Shown here in pieces: positions 17,910-26,407 of a stretch of 64,000 bases of DNA (the stretch's first letter is position 1; each line of letters starts with the position of its first letter). A program made the position numbers and the translations under genes. The notes under the pieces were generated by a model that had not been told where the DNA came from, made no database searches, and was given only the letters and a program-made list of their open reading frames with translations. The DNA is taken from contig NZ_WRPK01000007.1 in assembly GCF_009755815.1 (NCBI RefSeq), positions 124,001 through 188,000 on the forward strand, given 5' to 3'. This stretch comes from Flavisphingomonas formosensis (GTDB lineage Bacteria; Pseudomonadota; Alphaproteobacteria; Sphingomonadales; Sphingomonadaceae).

Positions 17910-19972
17910 GCCATGCCCTCGAGGATGGGCAATTCCCGCGGCACATCGCCCTCGGGCGCTTCATCAAGCTCGCGTGCCAGCTTGTGGCCCGAATAGACGG
18001 CCTGCTGGATGGTGCTCGGCGACCAGCAGTCGCCGATGCGGGTGACGCTGGCGATGCCCGCGCCGGCCCATTCCGCCTCGCGCGCGGCAAGATCCAGGTA
18101 CAGGGCCTCGACCGGCAGCCGTGCCGTCACCGTCACGATCGCGCCGGCGGCATGTTCGGTGACGGCGCCGGTAACGCCGTGCTGCAGGATCGCCGCGCCG
18201 TTGCGATAGCCGGTGAGGCTGCTGTAGGTGAGCATCCCGATGCCGAGCCGGGCGAGGCGGCGCGCGATCGGCAGCGCTTCCATCGTGTTGACCGTCCAGG
18301 CGGAAACGATCGAGGCCGGCGTCGCCAGCACGACCTCCAGCCCCGCGGCGCGGCAGCGCTCGGCGAGCACGCCGCCCATATAATAATGATCGTCGTCCCA
18401 GATCAGCACGGGGCCGGATGCCGGCAGGCGGCCGGCCATGATGTCGTCCGGCGTGTAGATGCCCGGGCCGTCGAAGCCGGGGACGGGAAAGCCGCTGTCG
18501 CGTCCGACGCCGTCGCGCCGCCAAACCGCGCCGGTGGCGATGGCCACATGCCACGCGCCGAACTCGAGCACATGCGCCGCCTCGAGCGGGCTGTTTCGAT
18601 AGATGGAGACGTTGGGCATCCGCTCGATCTGACCGGCCCGCCAGTCGCGCACCCGCGCCCATTCGGAGAGGCCGGGCAGCTTCGCCTCGCGGGTGACACG
18701 CCCGCCCAGCTCGGTTCCGGCCTCGGCGAGATGCACCTGATAGCCGCGCCGCGCCGCCGACAGCGCGGCCTCCAGCCCGGCCGGTCCCGCGCCTACGATC
18801 AGCACCGCGCCTTCGGATTTGCGGGGCGCGATGATTTCCGGGTGCCAGCCGCGCCGCCATTCCTCGCCCGACGTCGGGTTCTGGGTGCAGCGCAAATTGG
18901 TCTCGGTATAGTCGCTGGAAACGCACATGTTGCAGCCGATGCATTCGCGGATCTCGTCGATCCGGCCTTCCTCCAGCTTCTTCGGCAGGAAGGGGTCGGC
19001 GATGGAAGGCCGCGCCGCGCCGACGAAATCCATGATCCCGCGCCGGATCTGGCTCGCCATCATGTCGGGGGAGGTGAAACGGCCGACGCCGACCACGGGC
19101 TTGCCCGTCACCTGCTTCACGAATGCGGTGTAGCGTTCCTGGAAGCCTTCCTTCGCGAAGCGCGAGGTCTGGCTGTCATTGGCCCAGGTGGAGAGATTGA
19201 CGTCCCACAGGTCGGGCAGGTCGGCCAGCATCTCGATCACGTCGCGGCCTTCGCCGTCATGGGTGATGCCGGCATCGCCCATCAGCTCGTCCACGCCGAA
19301 GCGCACGGCCACGGCGCAGCGATCGCCCACCGCCTCCTTGGTATCCTCGATCAGTTCGCGCAGCAGGCGGACGCGGTTTTCCAGACTGCCGCCATATTCG
19401 TCGATCCGGTCGTTCTTGCGCCGCTCCAGGAAATGCTGGGCGATCGAAAGATCCTGCGTGCAATAGACGTAGACGATGTCGAACCCGGCCTGCTTGGCGC
19501 GCAGTGCCGCGTCGCGGTGCCACTGGCGCAGGGCGCGGATGTCGCTCTTGTCCATCGCGCGTGCCTGCACCGGCGCATAATAGATGATCGGCCGGTGCGA
19601 AGGCGCGATCGGCGCCAGCCGCGTGCCCCAGTTCGCGCAGGAGGCGCCATGGTGCATGAGCTCGATCGCCGCCAGCGCGCCATGCCGATGCACGGCGTCC
19701 GCCATCAGGGCGAGTGCAGGCATGTCGCGATCGTCCCACAGCCGGCCCTCGTGGAAAGGCTCGCAATCGGAGGTCGGGTGGATCTCCACCTCTTCCGTCG
19801 TCACCACCGCCCAGCCGCCCTCGGCCTTGACGCCGCGCAGCGCCGCCAGCGCGCGCGGCTGCGTCCAGCCCATGCCGTTGCAATGCGGCACCTGGTAGAA
19901 GCGGTTGCGTGCCGTCACCGGGCCGATCCGCACGGGCTCGAAGAGGATGTCGTAACGCGGATCGCGGGTCAT
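17906..19972 (-). CDS. Trimethylamine/histamine dehydrogenase-like FMN-FeS flavoprotein
   Basis: A 688-residue protein with the whole trimethylamine dehydrogenase architecture: an FMN TIM barrel (about 1-330), a 4Fe-4S site with cysteines 344, 347, 350 and 362, and a C-terminal ADP/NAD-type domain (VLIVGAGPAGLEAA, near 388). Cys31 in PHCNG matches the cysteinyl-FMN residue. The substrate pocket differs from trimethylamine dehydrogenase: Tyr60 is Glu61 and Trp355 is Asp354, while Trp264 and Asp267 are kept (263, 266). This argues for another amine, perhaps histamine- or diamine-like. ATG 19972 overlaps the aminotransferase stop. Confidence 0.9.
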   Translation of the reverse strand: MTRDPRYDILFEPVRIGPVTARNRFYQVPHCNGMGWTQPRALAALRGVKAEGGWAVVTTEEVEIHPTSDCEPFHEGRLWDDRDMPALALMADAVHRHGALAAIELMHHGASCANWGTRLAPIAPSHRPIIYYAPVQARAMDKSDIRALRQWHRDAALRAKQAGFDIVYVYCTQDLSIAQHFLERRKNDRIDEYGGSLENRVRLLRELIEDTKEAVGDRCAVAVRFGVDELMGDAGITHDGEGRDVIEMLADLPDLWDVNLSTWANDSQTSRFAKEGFQERYTAFVKQVTGKPVVGVGRFTSPDMMASQIRRGIMDFVGAARPSIADPFLPKKLEEGRIDEIRECIGCNMCVSSDYTETNLRCTQNPTSGEEWRRGWHPEIIAPRKSEGAVLIVGAGPAGLEAALSAARRGYQVHLAEAGTELGGRVTREAKLPGLSEWARVRDWRAGQIERMPNVSIYRNSPLEAAHVLEFGAWHVAIATGAVWRRDGVGRDSGFPVPGFDGPGIYTPDDIMAGRLPASGPVLIWDDDHYYMGGVLAERCRAAGLEVVLATPASIVSAWTVNTMEALPIARRLARLGIGMLTYSSLTGYRNGAAILQHGVTGAVTEHAAGAIVTVTARLPVEALYLDLAAREAEWAGAGIASVTRIGDCWSPSTIQQAVYSGHKLARELDEAPEGDVPRELPILEGMA

Positions 19973-21318
19973 GCGAGAGCTCCGATGGAGGAGAGGGTGG
20001 CATCGAGGACGTCCCCAAGCCGATCGACGATCATGTCGATCTCGGTATCGGTGGCGATATAGGGCGGGGCCAGCAGCACATGATCGCCGCGCCGGCCGTC
20101 GATCGTGCCGCCCCCCGGATAGACCAGCAGTCCGCGCGCGAAGGCTTCGGCCTTGATCCGCGCGTGCAGCTGCAAGGCCGGATCGAACGGCGTCTTGCCG
20201 TCGCGTTCCGTCACCAGCTCGATCGCCTGAAGAAAACCGCGGCCACGTATGTCGCCGACATGGGGATGTGCGCCGAAGCGCTCGCCCAGCCGCCGCGCGA
20301 GGTGGGCTCCCCCGTCCCGCACCCGTGCCAGCAGATGCTCGTCCCGCACCGCCTTCTGCACCGCCAGTGCGGCGGCGCAGCCGATCGCGTGCGCGCCATA
20401 GGTCTGGCCGTGCTGGAAGGCGCCCGATCCTTCCGCGATCGCGCGATGGACCTGCGCCGTGCAGACGAGCGCGCCGATCGGCTGATAGCCCGCGCCCAGC
20501 CCCTTCGCCAGCGCCACCATGTCCGGCACCACGCCGTCTGCCTGGCAGGCGAGGAAATGTCCGGTGCGGCCTGCACCGCACATCACCTCGTCCAGAATCA
20601 GCAGCACGCCGTGGCGATCACAGATCTCGCGGATGCGCCGCAGATAGCCCGGTGCGGGCGGCACCGCGCCTGCGGTCGCGCCCACCACCGTCTCGGCGAG
20701 GAAGGCCATCACCGTCTCCGGGCCGAGACGGTCGAGCTCTTCCTCCAGCGTCTGTGCCGCGCGCGCGCCATAGGCTTCGGCCGTTTCGCCGGGGAGAGCG
20801 TGGCGATAGGCGAAGCACGGCTCGATATGGGAGACGGAGATCAGGAGCGGCGCATAGGGCGCCCGCCGCACGGCATTGCCGCCTGCCGAGAGCGCCCCCA
20901 GCGTGTTGCCGTGATAGCTTTGCCGGCGCGCGATCACACGGGTGCGCTGCGGCTCGCCGCGTTCGAGATGATATTGGCGGGCCAGCTTGATCGCGGCCTC
21001 GATCGCTTCCGATCCGCTGCCGGTGAACCATATCCGGTCGAGCGATCCCGGCGTCGCTTCGGCGATCAGCTCGGCCAGCGCTTCGGCCGGGGCGCTGGTG
21101 AAGAAGCCGCTATGCGCATAGGCCATGCGCCTTGCCTGCTCGGCGATCGCGGCGGCGATGGCGGGATGGCCATGTCCCAGTGCGGAGACCGCGGCGCCGC
21201 CGCAGGCGTCGAGATAGCGCCGCCCCTCGGCATCGATCAGCCACAGTCCCTCGCCGCCGACCGCCATCGGCGGGCGGCCTTGCGCCGCGCGGTGGAAGAC
21301 ATGGCCCGGCGGCGTCAC
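19969..21318 (-). CDS. Class III PLP-dependent aminotransferase
   Basis: A 449-residue omega-aminotransferase. The PLP lysine is Lys272 (VALAKGLGAGYQP) and the cofactor Asp243 is in LILDEVMCG. The GGAAVSALGHGHP and FTGSGSEAIEAAIKLARQY stretches are typical. Class III enzymes act on terminal or beta-amino groups, for example beta-alanine, putrescine or beta-phenylalanine. The start is GTG, overlapping the regulator's stop (GTGA), and the end overlaps the flavoenzyme's ATG. It is a core catabolic gene of this operon. Confidence 0.94.
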   Translation of the reverse strand: MTPPGHVFHRAAQGRPPMAVGGEGLWLIDAEGRRYLDACGGAAVSALGHGHPAIAAAIAEQARRMAYAHSGFFTSAPAEALAELIAEATPGSLDRIWFTGSGSEAIEAAIKLARQYHLERGEPQRTRVIARRQSYHGNTLGALSAGGNAVRRAPYAPLLISVSHIEPCFAYRHALPGETAEAYGARAAQTLEEELDRLGPETVMAFLAETVVGATAGAVPPAPGYLRRIREICDRHGVLLILDEVMCGAGRTGHFLACQADGVVPDMVALAKGLGAGYQPIGALVCTAQVHRAIAEGSGAFQHGQTYGAHAIGCAAALAVQKAVRDEHLLARVRDGGAHLARRLGERFGAHPHVGDIRGRGFLQAIELVTERDGKTPFDPALQLHARIKAEAFARGLLVYPGGGTIDGRRGDHVLLAPPYIATDTEIDMIVDRLGDVLDATLSSIGALA

Positions 21319-22226
21319 GATCCGCCCCGCGGCGTGGCCGCATAGGCGCCGCTGTCGTAGAGCGCCTGCTCGATCGCGCCGATGCGGGCGGCGGCGGCAT
21401 CGCCGGCATGGGCCAGCATCGCCGCGGCGAGGCTTTCTACCAGCGCCATTGCGGGCGTGATCGACGGAAAGAAGGACGGGCTTTCGGTGCCGAACAGCAG
21501 GATCGATCGAGCCTGCGCGGCGAGCGGGGTCGCGCGGCTATCGGCGATCGAAACTAGAGTCGCGCCGGATCGCCGCACCGCCTCCGCGATGGCGTGGATT
21601 TCGCGCGCATAGGGGCGGAAGTTGATCGCCAGCACGGCATCGTCCGGCCCTATCGCGGCTAGGTCCGCCGCCAGCGACGATCCCTCGCCGCCCAGCATGA
21701 CGATGTTCGATCGAAACAGCCGGCAGATATAGGCGAAGGCGGTGCCGGGCGCGCGGCAGCTCAGAAAGGCGGCGACGAAGATGCGCGGGGCCGCGGCGAG
21801 CATGCGTGCCGCCTCCTCGATCGCCTCGGCTGGGTTGGCGGCCAGGACGTGGCCGATCCCGGCCTGTTGCGCGTGCAGCATGTCCTTGGCGAGTGCGGTT
21901 CCCCCCTCGCGCCGCACGAGCGCGTCCGCGCGCTCGGCATAGAGCGGGGATGAGGCACGGAAATCGGCGACATAGACGTCGCGCATGCTCGACCAGTCGG
22001 TAAAGCCGAGGGCGCGGGCGAGGCGCAGCAGGGTCGCCGGGGCCACGCCGATGCGCCCGGCGATCTCGCGCATCGATGAGGTGGCGACCGCTTCGGGATG
22101 ATCGAGCAGGAAACGCGCGCCTTCCGCAAGCTGCGGCGCGAGCGCGGGCAGTTCCGCCAATATCCGTGCGCCGGCGGCGTCGATGCCCTGCGCCGTCATG
22201 GCTTCGTGCGCGCCACGCGGCGGCAA
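21315..22226 (-). CDS. RpiR/MurR family transcriptional regulator
   Basis: A 303-residue regulator with an N-terminal helix-turn-helix of the RpiR type (about 15-90, including MREIAGRIGVAPATLLRLARALGF) and a C-terminal SIS sugar/amine-phosphate binding domain (about 130-270). The start is uncertain. TTG at 22226 has AGGGG at good spacing; ATG at 22199 is the conventional choice but has no clear ribosome site. It is the first gene of the operon and probably senses a pathway intermediate. Repeats upstream at 22282 and 22312 may be its binding sites. Confidence 0.9.
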   Translation of the reverse strand: MPPRGAHEAMTAQGIDAAGARILAELPALAPQLAEGARFLLDHPEAVATSSMREIAGRIGVAPATLLRLARALGFTDWSSMRDVYVADFRASSPLYAERADALVRREGGTALAKDMLHAQQAGIGHVLAANPAEAIEEAARMLAAAPRIFVAAFLSCRAPGTAFAYICRLFRSNIVMLGGEGSSLAADLAAIGPDDAVLAINFRPYAREIHAIAEAVRRSGATLVSIADSRATPLAAQARSILLFGTESPSFFPSITPAMALVESLAAAMLAHAGDAAAARIGAIEQALYDSGAYAATPRGGS

Positions 22227-22281
22227 TCGCGATTTCCCCTATGGACGCACGCCATCAACATCGACTCCGCCTGTAAAACAG

Positions 22282-22319
22282 ATGTTTCTCATACCCCGAT
22301 AGAAAAGTCATATGTTTCT
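22282..22319. promoter_or_regulatory. Direct repeats, candidate RpiR operator
   Basis: ATGTTTCT occurs at 22282-22289 and again at 22312-22319, exactly 30 bases (about three helical turns) apart. They lie in the 217-base region between the RpiR operon and the divergent yihY gene. RpiR-type regulators often recognise GAAA-containing half sites, and the complement here reads AGAAACAT. This is inference only. Confidence 0.4.
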
Positions 22320-22443
22320 TCACCTCGCCCGCGCATAATTGAGGATCGGCGGAACGGGAGGCGATTTGCCGCGTCTGAGAGGACAGAAAGGCGCGCGGCG
22401 TCGGCGGCCGCATGGCCTGCCGTGACGAACAGGGGACGATGAG

Positions 22444-23730
22444 ATGACCAGTCTGACCGCCGAGGCGCCGCCCGGCCGCAGGGCGACCAATCCATGGAAA
22501 CTGCCGGGTGCTGCTTGGAAACAGGTGGCGATCCGCACCTTCAACGAAGCGTCGCAGGACAATATCGGCCTCGTCGCGGCAGGCGTGGCCTTTTACGCCT
22601 TTCTGGCGCTCGTGCCGCTGCTCGGCGCTATCGTGCTCTCCTACGGTCTCGTCGCCGATCCGCAGACGGTGATCCGCGACATGCACGCCCTCACCGACGT
22701 GATGCCGGCCGATGCGGCCAAGCTCGTGGGCGAGCAGTTGATGAACGTCGTGCAGAGTTCGTCCGGGAAGAAGGGGTTCGGGCTGCTGATCGCGCTCGCC
22801 ATCTCCTTCTACGGCGCGCGCAACGGCGCCTCCTCGATCGTCACGGCGCTCAACATCGCCTATGAGGAGACGGAGCGACGCAGCTTCCTGATGCTCAACC
22901 TGCTGGCGCTGGTCATCACTGCGGCGATGGTGGTCGTAATGATGATCGCGCTGTTTGCCGTGGCCGCGCTGGGCCATCTGGAAGCGCTGTTGCCGACCAT
23001 GCCGGACTGGGTGCTCACGATCGGCAAGATTGCTGCCTATGCGGTGATGGTGCTGGCTGGCGCGGCGGGCGCGGCGACGCTCTACCGCTATGGCCCGGAC
23101 CGCGCCCGCGCCCGCTGGGTATGGCTGACCCCGGGGTCGCTCGGCGCGGCGGTATCGTGGCTGCTGCTGACGCTCGGCTTCGGTCTCTACGCGGCCAATT
23201 TCGGCAATTATGGCGCCACCTACGGATCGCTGAGCGCGGTGATCGTGCTGCTCACCTGGCTCTATTTCTCCAGCTATGTGCTGCTGCTCGGCGCGGAGCT
23301 GAATTCCGAGTTGGAACATCAGACCGAGCACGACACTACCGCGGGTGCCGAACGGCCGCTCGGCCAGCGCGGTGCCTGGGTCGCCGACCATGTCGCAGGT
23401 GACAGCCTTTCCGCCGAGGGCCGCGCCTCGCCCCTCTCCGACGCGCCGGAGGAGGTGGTGAAGGAGTCGCCATTCCCCGGGAATGCGGATCCCGCGCCGC
23501 GCTCGATCGCGGGAGATTATGTTGCGGGACGGCTGGTCAACCGCGTGAGCCGGATCCTCGGCGCGAAGAAGGTAGGCGCCGTGCCGGCGTTGCTCACCAC
23601 CTGTGCGCTCGCGATGCTGCGGCGGCGCGGGCGCGAGCCGGTGGGCATGATACTGCTTGCGGCCGGCGGCGGCCTTGCCTGGCTGAGCCGCGACCGCACG
23701 GGGGATGCCTCCAAGCCCGCCGGACGCTAG
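22444..23730 (+). CDS. YihY/virulence factor BrkB family membrane protein
   Basis: A 428-residue inner-membrane protein with about six transmembrane segments. These include residues about 43-65 (VAAGVAFYAFLALVPLLGAIVL), 155-180, 200-220 and 240-285. The YGARNGASSIVTALNIAYEE and TYGSLSAVIVLLTWLYFSSYVLLLGAELN stretches are characteristic of the family. The long hydrophilic C-terminal tail (from about 290) ends with a further short hydrophobic stretch. The function of the family is unknown despite the old RNase BN annotation. It is followed 11 bases later by the extensin-like gene. Confidence 0.93.
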   Translation: MTSLTAEAPPGRRATNPWKLPGAAWKQVAIRTFNEASQDNIGLVAAGVAFYAFLALVPLLGAIVLSYGLVADPQTVIRDMHALTDVMPADAAKLVGEQLMNVVQSSSGKKGFGLLIALAISFYGARNGASSIVTALNIAYEETERRSFLMLNLLALVITAAMVVVMMIALFAVAALGHLEALLPTMPDWVLTIGKIAAYAVMVLAGAAGAATLYRYGPDRARARWVWLTPGSLGAAVSWLLLTLGFGLYAANFGNYGATYGSLSAVIVLLTWLYFSSYVLLLGAELNSELEHQTEHDTTAGAERPLGQRGAWVADHVAGDSLSAEGRASPLSDAPEEVVKESPFPGNADPAPRSIAGDYVAGRLVNRVSRILGAKKVGAVPALLTTCALAMLRRRGREPVGMILLAAGGGLAWLSRDRTGDASKPAGR

Positions 23731-23741
23731 ACTGGAGCATA

Positions 23742-24452
23742 ATGCTTCGCTTCCTCGTCGTGCTCGCGCTGTTTGTCGCAGCCGCCTTTGTCGTGTTCGT
23801 GCACGCGCGCCGCGCACCGCAGGACATGCCCTGGACGCGGCTGGATCTGGGACAGCCGATCGGCCTGTTCACCGGCCGCAAACTCGCCGGGCTGACGCAG
23901 GCGCCCGCGCGCTGCCGCGCCTTGCTTGATCGCGCAGGCGTGCGCTTCACCGCCGAGCCGGCAAGGCGGGAGGGCGGCCATTGCGGCTATGATGATCTGG
24001 TGGAGCTCGATCCGGGTGGCGCGCTGGCGGCCGCGTGGCGTCCGGAACTGAAGACCGCCTGTCCGGTCGCGGCCGGTCTCTCGGTCTGGCTATGGGAAGT
24101 GGTGCAACCTGCGGCGCAACATTATATTGGCAGCCGCGTCGTCGCCGTCGACCATTATGGCAGCTACAATTGCCGGCGCATGTACGGCGCGAACAGGGGG
24201 CCGTGGAGCGAGCATGCGACCGCCGACGCGATCGACGTCGCCGGCTTCCGCTTCGCCGACGGCACGCGGATCACCATCAAGCGCGACTGGAAGGGCGATG
24301 ACGCACGCGCCACCTTCCTTCACGTCGCGCGCAACGGCGCATGCAAGCTGTTCTCCACCGTGCTCTCGCCGGATTACAACGCCGCCCATGCCGACCATCT
24401 CCATCTCGATCAGGCGAGGCGGGGCGAATGGGGCTGGCGGGCATGCCGTTGA
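23742..24452 (+). CDS. Extensin-like family protein (M15-type fold)
   Basis: A 236-residue protein with an N-terminal membrane or signal segment (residues 2-20) and the bacterial extensin-like C domain. The paired metal-ligand motifs are SEHATADAIDVAGF and HADHLHLD, as in LAS peptidases (D-Ala-D-Ala carboxypeptidase type). Four or more cysteines may form disulfides, consistent with a periplasmic location. A role in peptidoglycan processing is likely but untested. It is probably cotranscribed with yihY. Confidence 0.9.
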   Translation: MLRFLVVLALFVAAAFVVFVHARRAPQDMPWTRLDLGQPIGLFTGRKLAGLTQAPARCRALLDRAGVRFTAEPARREGGHCGYDDLVELDPGGALAAAWRPELKTACPVAAGLSVWLWEVVQPAAQHYIGSRVVAVDHYGSYNCRRMYGANRGPWSEHATADAIDVAGFRFADGTRITIKRDWKGDDARATFLHVARNGACKLFSTVLSPDYNAAHADHLHLDQARRGEWGWRACR

Positions 24453-24471
24453 CGCAATTCAGCGAAGGAAA

Positions 24472-24807
24472 TCAGCTTGCATATTCCGCGCGTTTGGGCG
24501 TGAAGACGTCGAGGTTCAGCACCGGCTCGTCACCGACCACGACGCCCCAGTGACGGGCATTGGGCGGCACCACCAGCAGGCCGCCGGCGCCGAGCCGGGT
24601 CACGCTGTCCTCGATGTGGAAATCGATCTGGCCGGCGAGGATGTAGACGATCTGCTCGTAATGATGATCGTGCGGCCGCGGCTCGTGGCCAGGCATCAGC
24701 CGGTTGATCGAGACGGTCGCGCCCTCGCCCGAGAAGGCCTTGCGGGAGACGCCCTCGCGGACATGCTCCCATTCGATGTCGTTCCAGTTGATCGTGGAGA
24801 TATCCAT
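24472..24807 (-). CDS. Cupin domain protein
   Basis: A 111-residue single-cupin protein. Metal-binding motif 1 is visible as HEPRPHDHHYEQIVYILAGQ and motif 2 ends in PPNARHW. The start at 24807 has AAAGGAG seven bases upstream; the longer frame beyond it runs into a repeat. It lies just downstream of hyuB in the same direction, separated by a short repeat, and may bind or process a pathway metabolite. The precise role is unknown. Confidence 0.88.
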   Translation of the reverse strand: MDISTINWNDIEWEHVREGVSRKAFSGEGATVSINRLMPGHEPRPHDHHYEQIVYILAGQIDFHIEDSVTRLGAGGLLVVPPNARHWGVVVGDEPVLNLDVFTPKRAEYAS

Positions 24808-24822
24808 TTCGTTCTCCTTTCT

Positions 24823-24855
24823 TATCCTCCCCGGAACGGGGAGGGGGAGGATGAA
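24823..24855. repeat. Short form of the CATCCTCCCC repeat
   Basis: TATCCTCCCCGGAACGGGGA and then GGGGGAGGATGAA form a compact hairpin. It consists of the two terminal inverted repeats of the elements at 28501-28645 and 56585-56732 with the interior missing. It sits between hyuB and the cupin gene and could act as a transcription attenuator. Confidence 0.65.
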
Positions 24856-24856
24856 A

Positions 24857-26404
24857 TTATGCCGCCGCGCCATATCCCCCGCCGCCCGGCGTCTCGAGCA
24901 GCACGACGTCGCCCGGCTCCATCGCCATTTTGCGCACCTCGGAGATCGGCTGGCCGTTCACTAGGAAGCGCCCGGCAGCCCCTTCCTCGCCGCCGTCCAG
25001 CCCCTCCGGACCGCGATCGAGGCGGCTCGGCACGGCGTTGAGCAGCCACGGCGATGAGGTCCGCATGTGAAAGCCGATGATCTGCCCGTCGCCGCCGCGC
25101 ACCCGGCCTTCGCCGCCGGATCCGACCCGCAGCTCGCGCCGATCGAACACGATCGGCATCACCGCTTCGAGGATCTCGACCGGCACCGCCGCGACGCCCG
25201 TCGGATAGCATGTGGCGCTCGGCCCCGGCTTGGCGGCGCGGGCGCCCATGCCGCCCGAATAGTTGAACATCGAGGAGGTGAAGGCCTCGCCATTCTCGCG
25301 CTTGCCCTGCACCTGCACGGTCCACACCGCGCCCGATCCCTCGGCCAGCACGCGGTCGGGGATCACCTGGTGCAGCGCCTTCAGGATCGGCATCGGCACG
25401 AACATGCCGACCACATGGCGCGCATTGAGCGGCGAGGGGTATTTGGCGTTGACGATCGATCCCTCCGGCGCCTTCACCTTGATCGGCGCCAGCGATCCGA
25501 AATTGTTCGGCTGCTCGGGATTGAGCGTGCTGCGCAGCGCGAAGGTGGAATAGGCGTGGGTATAGTTCATCACCACGTTGATGCCGATCGGGCTCGCGTC
25601 CGAGCTGCCGGTGAAGTCGATCGTCACCTCGCCCAGTTGATTGTCGATCGTCACTGCCGCCTTGAGGTCGATCATCGTGCCGCCCGGCACGTCGAAGCGG
25701 CTCTCGCCGCGGAAAGTGCCGGCCGGCAACGCGCGGATGGCGCGGCGGGTGGCCTCCTCGGAGCGCGTGATGATCTCGTCCGACAGCGCCTCGATGTCGG
25801 CAATGCCCTGCCGCTTGCAGAGCGCGATCAGCCGCTCGCCGCCGCTCCGCCCGCTGGAGACCTGCGCGGCGAGATCGCCGAAGACATGGTCGGGCGTGCG
25901 GACATTATGCTTGATGATGTCGTGCAGCAGCGCGCTGGGCACGCCCGCCTCGTAGAGCTTGGACGGCGGGATCCAGAGGCCTTCCTCATGCACGTCGCGC
26001 GCGCCGGCACCGATGCCGTAGCCGCCGATGTCGGTGTGGTGGATGGTCGAGCCGATATAGCCGATCAGCCGTTCGTCCCAGAAGATCGGGCAGAGCACGG
26101 TGATGTCGAAGAAATGGCCCGCCGACATCCAGGGATCGTTGGTGATCACCACGTCGCCGGGCACCAGCTTCCCCTCGAAATGCTTCGAGAGGGCGAGGCC
26201 CGCCGCGCAGAGCGAGTTGATGTGTCCCGGCGTGCCGGTATTGGCCTGCGCCACCATGCGGCCGCGTGCGTCGAACAGACCGCTGGCGAGGTCGCCAGCC
26301 TCACGCACCACGGGGCTGAACGCGATGCGCTGCAGCGCCTTGGCCTGCTCGCTGACGATGCCGATCAGGTTGGACCAGAGGATTTCGAGTTCGATGCCGT
26401 CCAT
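24857..26404 (-). CDS. hyuB: Hydantoinase B/oxoprolinase family protein
   Basis: A 515-residue B subunit of the hydantoinase/5-oxoprolinase/acetone-carboxylase superfamily, which catalyses ATP-dependent hydrolysis of cyclic amides or carboxylation with subunit A. The NTGTPGHINSLC, VVITNDPWMSAGHFFDI and HHTDIGG stretches (about residues 55-125) are hallmark metal and substrate regions. The C-terminus ends in the usual ETPGGGGYG. It lies 3 bases after hyuA. The precise substrate (hydantoin, 5-oxoproline or related) cannot be fixed from sequence. Confidence 0.93.
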   Translation of the reverse strand: MDGIELEILWSNLIGIVSEQAKALQRIAFSPVVREAGDLASGLFDARGRMVAQANTGTPGHINSLCAAGLALSKHFEGKLVPGDVVITNDPWMSAGHFFDITVLCPIFWDERLIGYIGSTIHHTDIGGYGIGAGARDVHEEGLWIPPSKLYEAGVPSALLHDIIKHNVRTPDHVFGDLAAQVSSGRSGGERLIALCKRQGIADIEALSDEIITRSEEATRRAIRALPAGTFRGESRFDVPGGTMIDLKAAVTIDNQLGEVTIDFTGSSDASPIGINVVMNYTHAYSTFALRSTLNPEQPNNFGSLAPIKVKAPEGSIVNAKYPSPLNARHVVGMFVPMPILKALHQVIPDRVLAEGSGAVWTVQVQGKRENGEAFTSSMFNYSGGMGARAAKPGPSATCYPTGVAAVPVEILEAVMPIVFDRRELRVGSGGEGRVRGGDGQIIGFHMRTSSPWLLNAVPSRLDRGPEGLDGGEEGAAGRFLVNGQPISEVRKMAMEPGDVVLLETPGGGGYGAAA

Positions 26405-26407
26405 GGG

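Noticed and set aside
15139-18090. A 983-residue open frame suggesting a peptidase-dehydrogenase fusion
   Set aside because: The N-terminal half is the wrong frame of the DmpA-like gene; the true dehydrogenase starts at 16710 with an ATGA overlap.
17906-20581. An 891-residue open frame extending the flavoenzyme
   Set aside because: The extra N-terminal part is an antisense-like reading of the aminotransferase gene; ATG 19972 matches the family N-terminus and overlaps the upstream stop.
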